From: a virus
DNA: 40,754 bases
Strand: one strand, 5' to 3'
IMG/VR virus record: IMGVR_UViG_3300048026_000224
Location: 1-40,754 of that record
Below are positions 38,523 to 40,754 of this stretch, piece by piece (the stretch's first letter is position 1; each line of letters opens with the position of its first letter). The notes beneath the pieces were generated by a model that saw only the letters and a list, made by a program, of their open reading frames with translations, made no database searches and was not told the DNA's origin. Both the position numbers and the translations under genes were made by a program.

Positions 38523-40754
38523 TTAGCAAGCCATTAAGACACAAGGCACAAGATATGACCCATCGTCATACGTGTGCGATACATTTGTTGATGTTACCTT
38601 TGCGATTGTTTTGCTGCGAACAATATCGTCACCTTGCGGCTTTGCAGTGCCATCGCCAGCACTCATTAGCAAGTCACCTCTGGCTACAGTTGTGCCTTGA
38701 GCAATGCGGATGACCATATCGCCTGTCATTGCAACATTCATATCATTCCAGTCATCATCGTTATCCCAGTTGACAAAGACACCAGCAACATTGGCATCAC
38801 CCTCTACGGATGATACAGCCATTTTGTTTAGCTGTTCGTTATCTTCATCACCCCATTCAACCATCTCATCAAGGTTGGTCATCACCGTGCCTTTGACGAT
38901 GCTTGCGTCTTTGCTATTGTCAAGCAGTCTAGACCAACGACCCAAGTGACCACCGTTGAAGGTGACGGTTGTACCTGATACAGAAATATTACCTTCCGTA
39001 GTACCATTTTGTGTAATGTTAACTACAGCTCCATCATCAGAGGTTCTGTTAAAGTTAGCGCAATTTCCACCAGACCTTGCAGAACTAAAAAGACCATCTT
39101 CTCTCGCACTGACGCCACCACCAGAAGTATAAAGATAAACAGCAGGTTGGTCAGCATCTGATAGATTGAAACCCCAAAATCTACTGCCACTATACAGTAT
39201 ATACATTGCTCTAGGATTACCATCGCCATCTGACAGCACGATGTTGTTGCTGGATGTGCGGATGTCTAGGCCGCCCACATTGCCGTTGTAGCGACCAAGA
39301 ATGGTGTTGCTGGAGCCAGTCGTCATAGATATTCCAGCACTATCACCAATATAAGTGTTAGCCGCACCTGTAGTGTTGGCATATCCTGAGTTGCGACCCA
39401 CAAACACGTTTACGTTACCAGTAGTATTTAAATACCCCGCTGTATATCCAACTGCCGTGTTGTAGGATGCGGTGGTGTTGTTAAACAATGCTTGGTCACC
39501 TATAGCGGTATTAACAGAACCTGTTGTGTTGTAATATAAAGGCCGGTAACGACCTACAGCAGTATTTGCTGTTCCGGTAGTGTTTGAAAATCCGGCTTGA
39601 TATCCAACCGCACAAATGTTTCCTGTTGTGGTACTATAAGCAGCAGTTCTCCCTACAGCAGTAACATAAGTAGATGTTGAGCTATACGCAGCTTCAGCAC
39701 CTATTGCCACATTGCTACTAGCAGTTTGGTTACTATAAAGAGCCAGATATCCCACAGCAGTGTTGTTGGTTCCAGTGGTGTTGGAACGTAACGCCTGCCG
39801 AGCAACTGCTACGTTATTTGTGCCAGTGGTATTTAATGACATAGTTGCATAGCCTATAGCCGTGTTACTATGGCCAGTGCTAGCACCTAAAGAAGAATAC
39901 CCTACAGCAGTGTTGTAAGATGCGGTGGTGTTGTTTTCTAAAGCAGACCGACCAATAGCCGTGTTGTAATTGCCAGTGGTATTGTCGTAAAGCGCACCTT
40001 CTCCCATCGCCGTATTATGACCGCCGCTTGTCGTGCTATAAGCCGCAGCAAGGCCAACATAAGTATTATGTGCGCCTGTAGTGTTTGACAACCCCGCTTG
40101 ATAGCCAATTGCAGTTAGTGAACCTGTAGTATTATAATATCCAGCCTGATAACCAACGGCAGTGTTGTTGGATGCGGTGGTGTTTGCAGATAATGCCTGC
40201 ATACCTAGACCAACATTATAGCTGCCTGAAGTATTACTAAGAAGTGAGTTAACACCAATAGCTGTGTTTCTTAAGCCTGTGCTGTTAGTGCCTAGCGATG
40301 AAGCACCAAAAGATGAATTATATTCCCCTGTAGTGTTTGCAGTGGCAGAGTTATACCCCACAGCTGTGTTGTTGCTTGCGGTGGTGTTGGAGCGTAATGC
40401 GTCATTACCAAACGCCGTGTTGCTTGCCCCTGTAGTATTTAGGAAAAGTGACTGATAACCAGTTGCTGTATTGTAAGAAGCCGTAGTATTAGAGGCTAAC
40501 GCATCCTTGCCAAGACCAACGTTTTCTGAGCCAGTAGTGTTTGCATACATAGCGTCTTTGCCAACGGCAGTGTTAAGGGAGGCGGTGTTAAACCGCAGTG
40601 CATCAGTGCCTACCGCAGTGCCACTACCTCCGCTAACATTGTCAGCCAATGCCCCCTTGCCTATAGCTACATTTCCACCGCCCGTGGTGTTATCTCGCAG
40701 AGCTTCGTTTCCTACTGCGGTATTGGGTGTGCCTGTAGTATTGCTATACCCAGC
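38523..40754 (-). CDS. Tail fibre with 17-residue repeats (5' end outside window)
   Basis: The frame is open to the right edge, so the true start lies beyond 40754; a TTG at 40649 is not needed. The first 480 visible residues are about 29 units of a 17-residue repeat of the type NTTASxNTAVGYxAL, resembling the beta-roll repeats of trimeric adhesins. Then follow GLDIRTSSNNIVLSDGDGNP and a C-terminal half (VTSTNVSHTYDDGSYLVPC near the end) with MAVSSVEGDANVAGVFVNW, resembling the chaperone-like ends of phage tail spikes. Trimer formation is likely. A few units deviate in length (AVGRYRPLYYNTTG). Confidence 0.8.
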   Translation of the reverse strand, partial: AGYSNTTGTPNTAVGNEALRDNTTGGGNVAIGKGALADNVSGGSGTAVGTDALRFNTASLNTAVGKDAMYANTTGSENVGLGKDALASNTTASYNTATGYQSLFLNTTGASNTAFGNDALRSNTTASNNTAVGYNSATANTTGEYNSSFGASSLGTNSTGLRNTAIGVNSLLSNTSGSYNVGLGMQALSANTTASNNTAVGYQAGYYNTTGSLTAIGYQAGLSNTTGAHNTYVGLAAAYSTTSGGHNTAMGEGALYDNTTGNYNTAIGRSALENNTTASYNTAVGYSSLGASTGHSNTAIGYATMSLNTTGTNNVAVARQALRSNTTGTNNTAVGYLALYSNQTASSNVAIGAEAAYSSTSTYVTAVGRTAAYSTTTGNICAVGYQAGFSNTTGTANTAVGRYRPLYYNTTGSVNTAIGDQALFNNTTASYNTAVGYTAGYLNTTGNVNVFVGRNSGYANTTGAANTYIGDSAGISMTTGSSNTILGRYNGNVGGLDIRTSSNNIVLSDGDGNPRAMYILYSGSRFWGFNLSDADQPAVYLYTSGGGVSAREDGLFSSARSGGNCANFNRTSDDGAVVNITQNGTTEGNISVSGTTVTFNGGHLGRWSRLLDNSKDASIVKGTVMTNLDEMVEWGDEDNEQLNKMAVSSVEGDANVAGVFVNWDNDDDWNDMNVAMTGDMVIRIAQGTTVARGDLLMSAGDGTAKPQGDDIVRSKTIAKVTSTNVSHTYDDGSYLVPCVLMAC
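39306..40754. repeat. About 29 degenerate 51-bp repeats in tail fibre gene
   Basis: Each repeat unit is 17 codons. Some stretches are nearly identical at DNA level, for example GATGCGGTGGTGTT near 39465, 39925 and 40175 and a variant near 40375, while other units have drifted. The pattern is compatible with unequal recombination between units. Confidence 0.75.

Noticed and set aside
39306-40754. CRISPR array or diversity-generating retroelement in the repeat region
   Set aside because: The repeats are in-frame 17-codon units of a fibre gene without spacers, and no reverse transcriptase or cas gene is present.

Overview
The window is part of the genome of a tailed, lytic-type double-stranded DNA phage of the podovirus kind, most likely one that infects a marine alphaproteobacterium. 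The basis is the gene content: large terminase, a 702-residue podovirus-type portal, a T7-like replication set (TOPRIM primase, DnaB-like helicase, family A DNA polymerase, endonuclease I), a MazG-like enzyme and a monomeric B12-dependent ribonucleotide reductase. The polymerase carries a DnaJ-like CxxCxGxG zinc insertion, which I recall as a hallmark of the SAR116 phage HMO-2011 and its relatives; that placement is from memory and should be tested. No phage RNA polymerase, thymidylate synthase, tRNA, rRNA, CRISPR or reverse transcriptase was found in the window. The major capsid and tail-tube genes are also missing.

Layout. (1) 1-9331, minus strand: packaging and early virion genes, read leftward: a secreted Cys-rich protein, small terminase, a 105-residue protein, large terminase, a 664-residue protein with a tyrosine-recombinase-like domain, portal, a small overlapping gene, and a 745-residue virion protein ending in a SleB-type hydrolase. 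Another gene runs off the left edge. (2) 9332-10100: about 770 noncoding bases with a strong leftward promoter and palindromic operator, a rightward promoter followed by a terminator (a probable small RNA of about 90 nt), and the terminator of the next block. (3) 10101-15731, minus strand: about 16 mostly small early-type genes (DUF932-like, GP88-like, zinc ribbons, a winged helix protein, a 25-residue membrane peptide) with several promoters and terminators and an iteron-like TGACA array. (4) 15874-26921, plus strand: a tightly overlapping replication and nucleotide-metabolism operon. (5) 26914-40754, minus strand: late virion genes, from the tail fibre at the right edge to very large 966- and 1612-residue proteins and small basic proteins.

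The left-edge and right-edge blocks are both leftward virion genes. The simplest reading is a permuted or circular map in which one late operon starts at the promoter near 9440, runs left through unseen capsid and tail genes, re-enters at 40754 and ends where it meets the replication operon near 26920.

Most notable points: a tyrosine-recombinase-like domain inside the packaging cassette, a polymerase split into separate exonuclease and polymerase genes, a probable small RNA, an iteron-like array, and a strongly over-represented 8-mer (AAACCGAC, 22 exact copies on both strands together). Several genes shorter than about 60 codons were found by hand from ribosome binding sites and start/stop overlaps.
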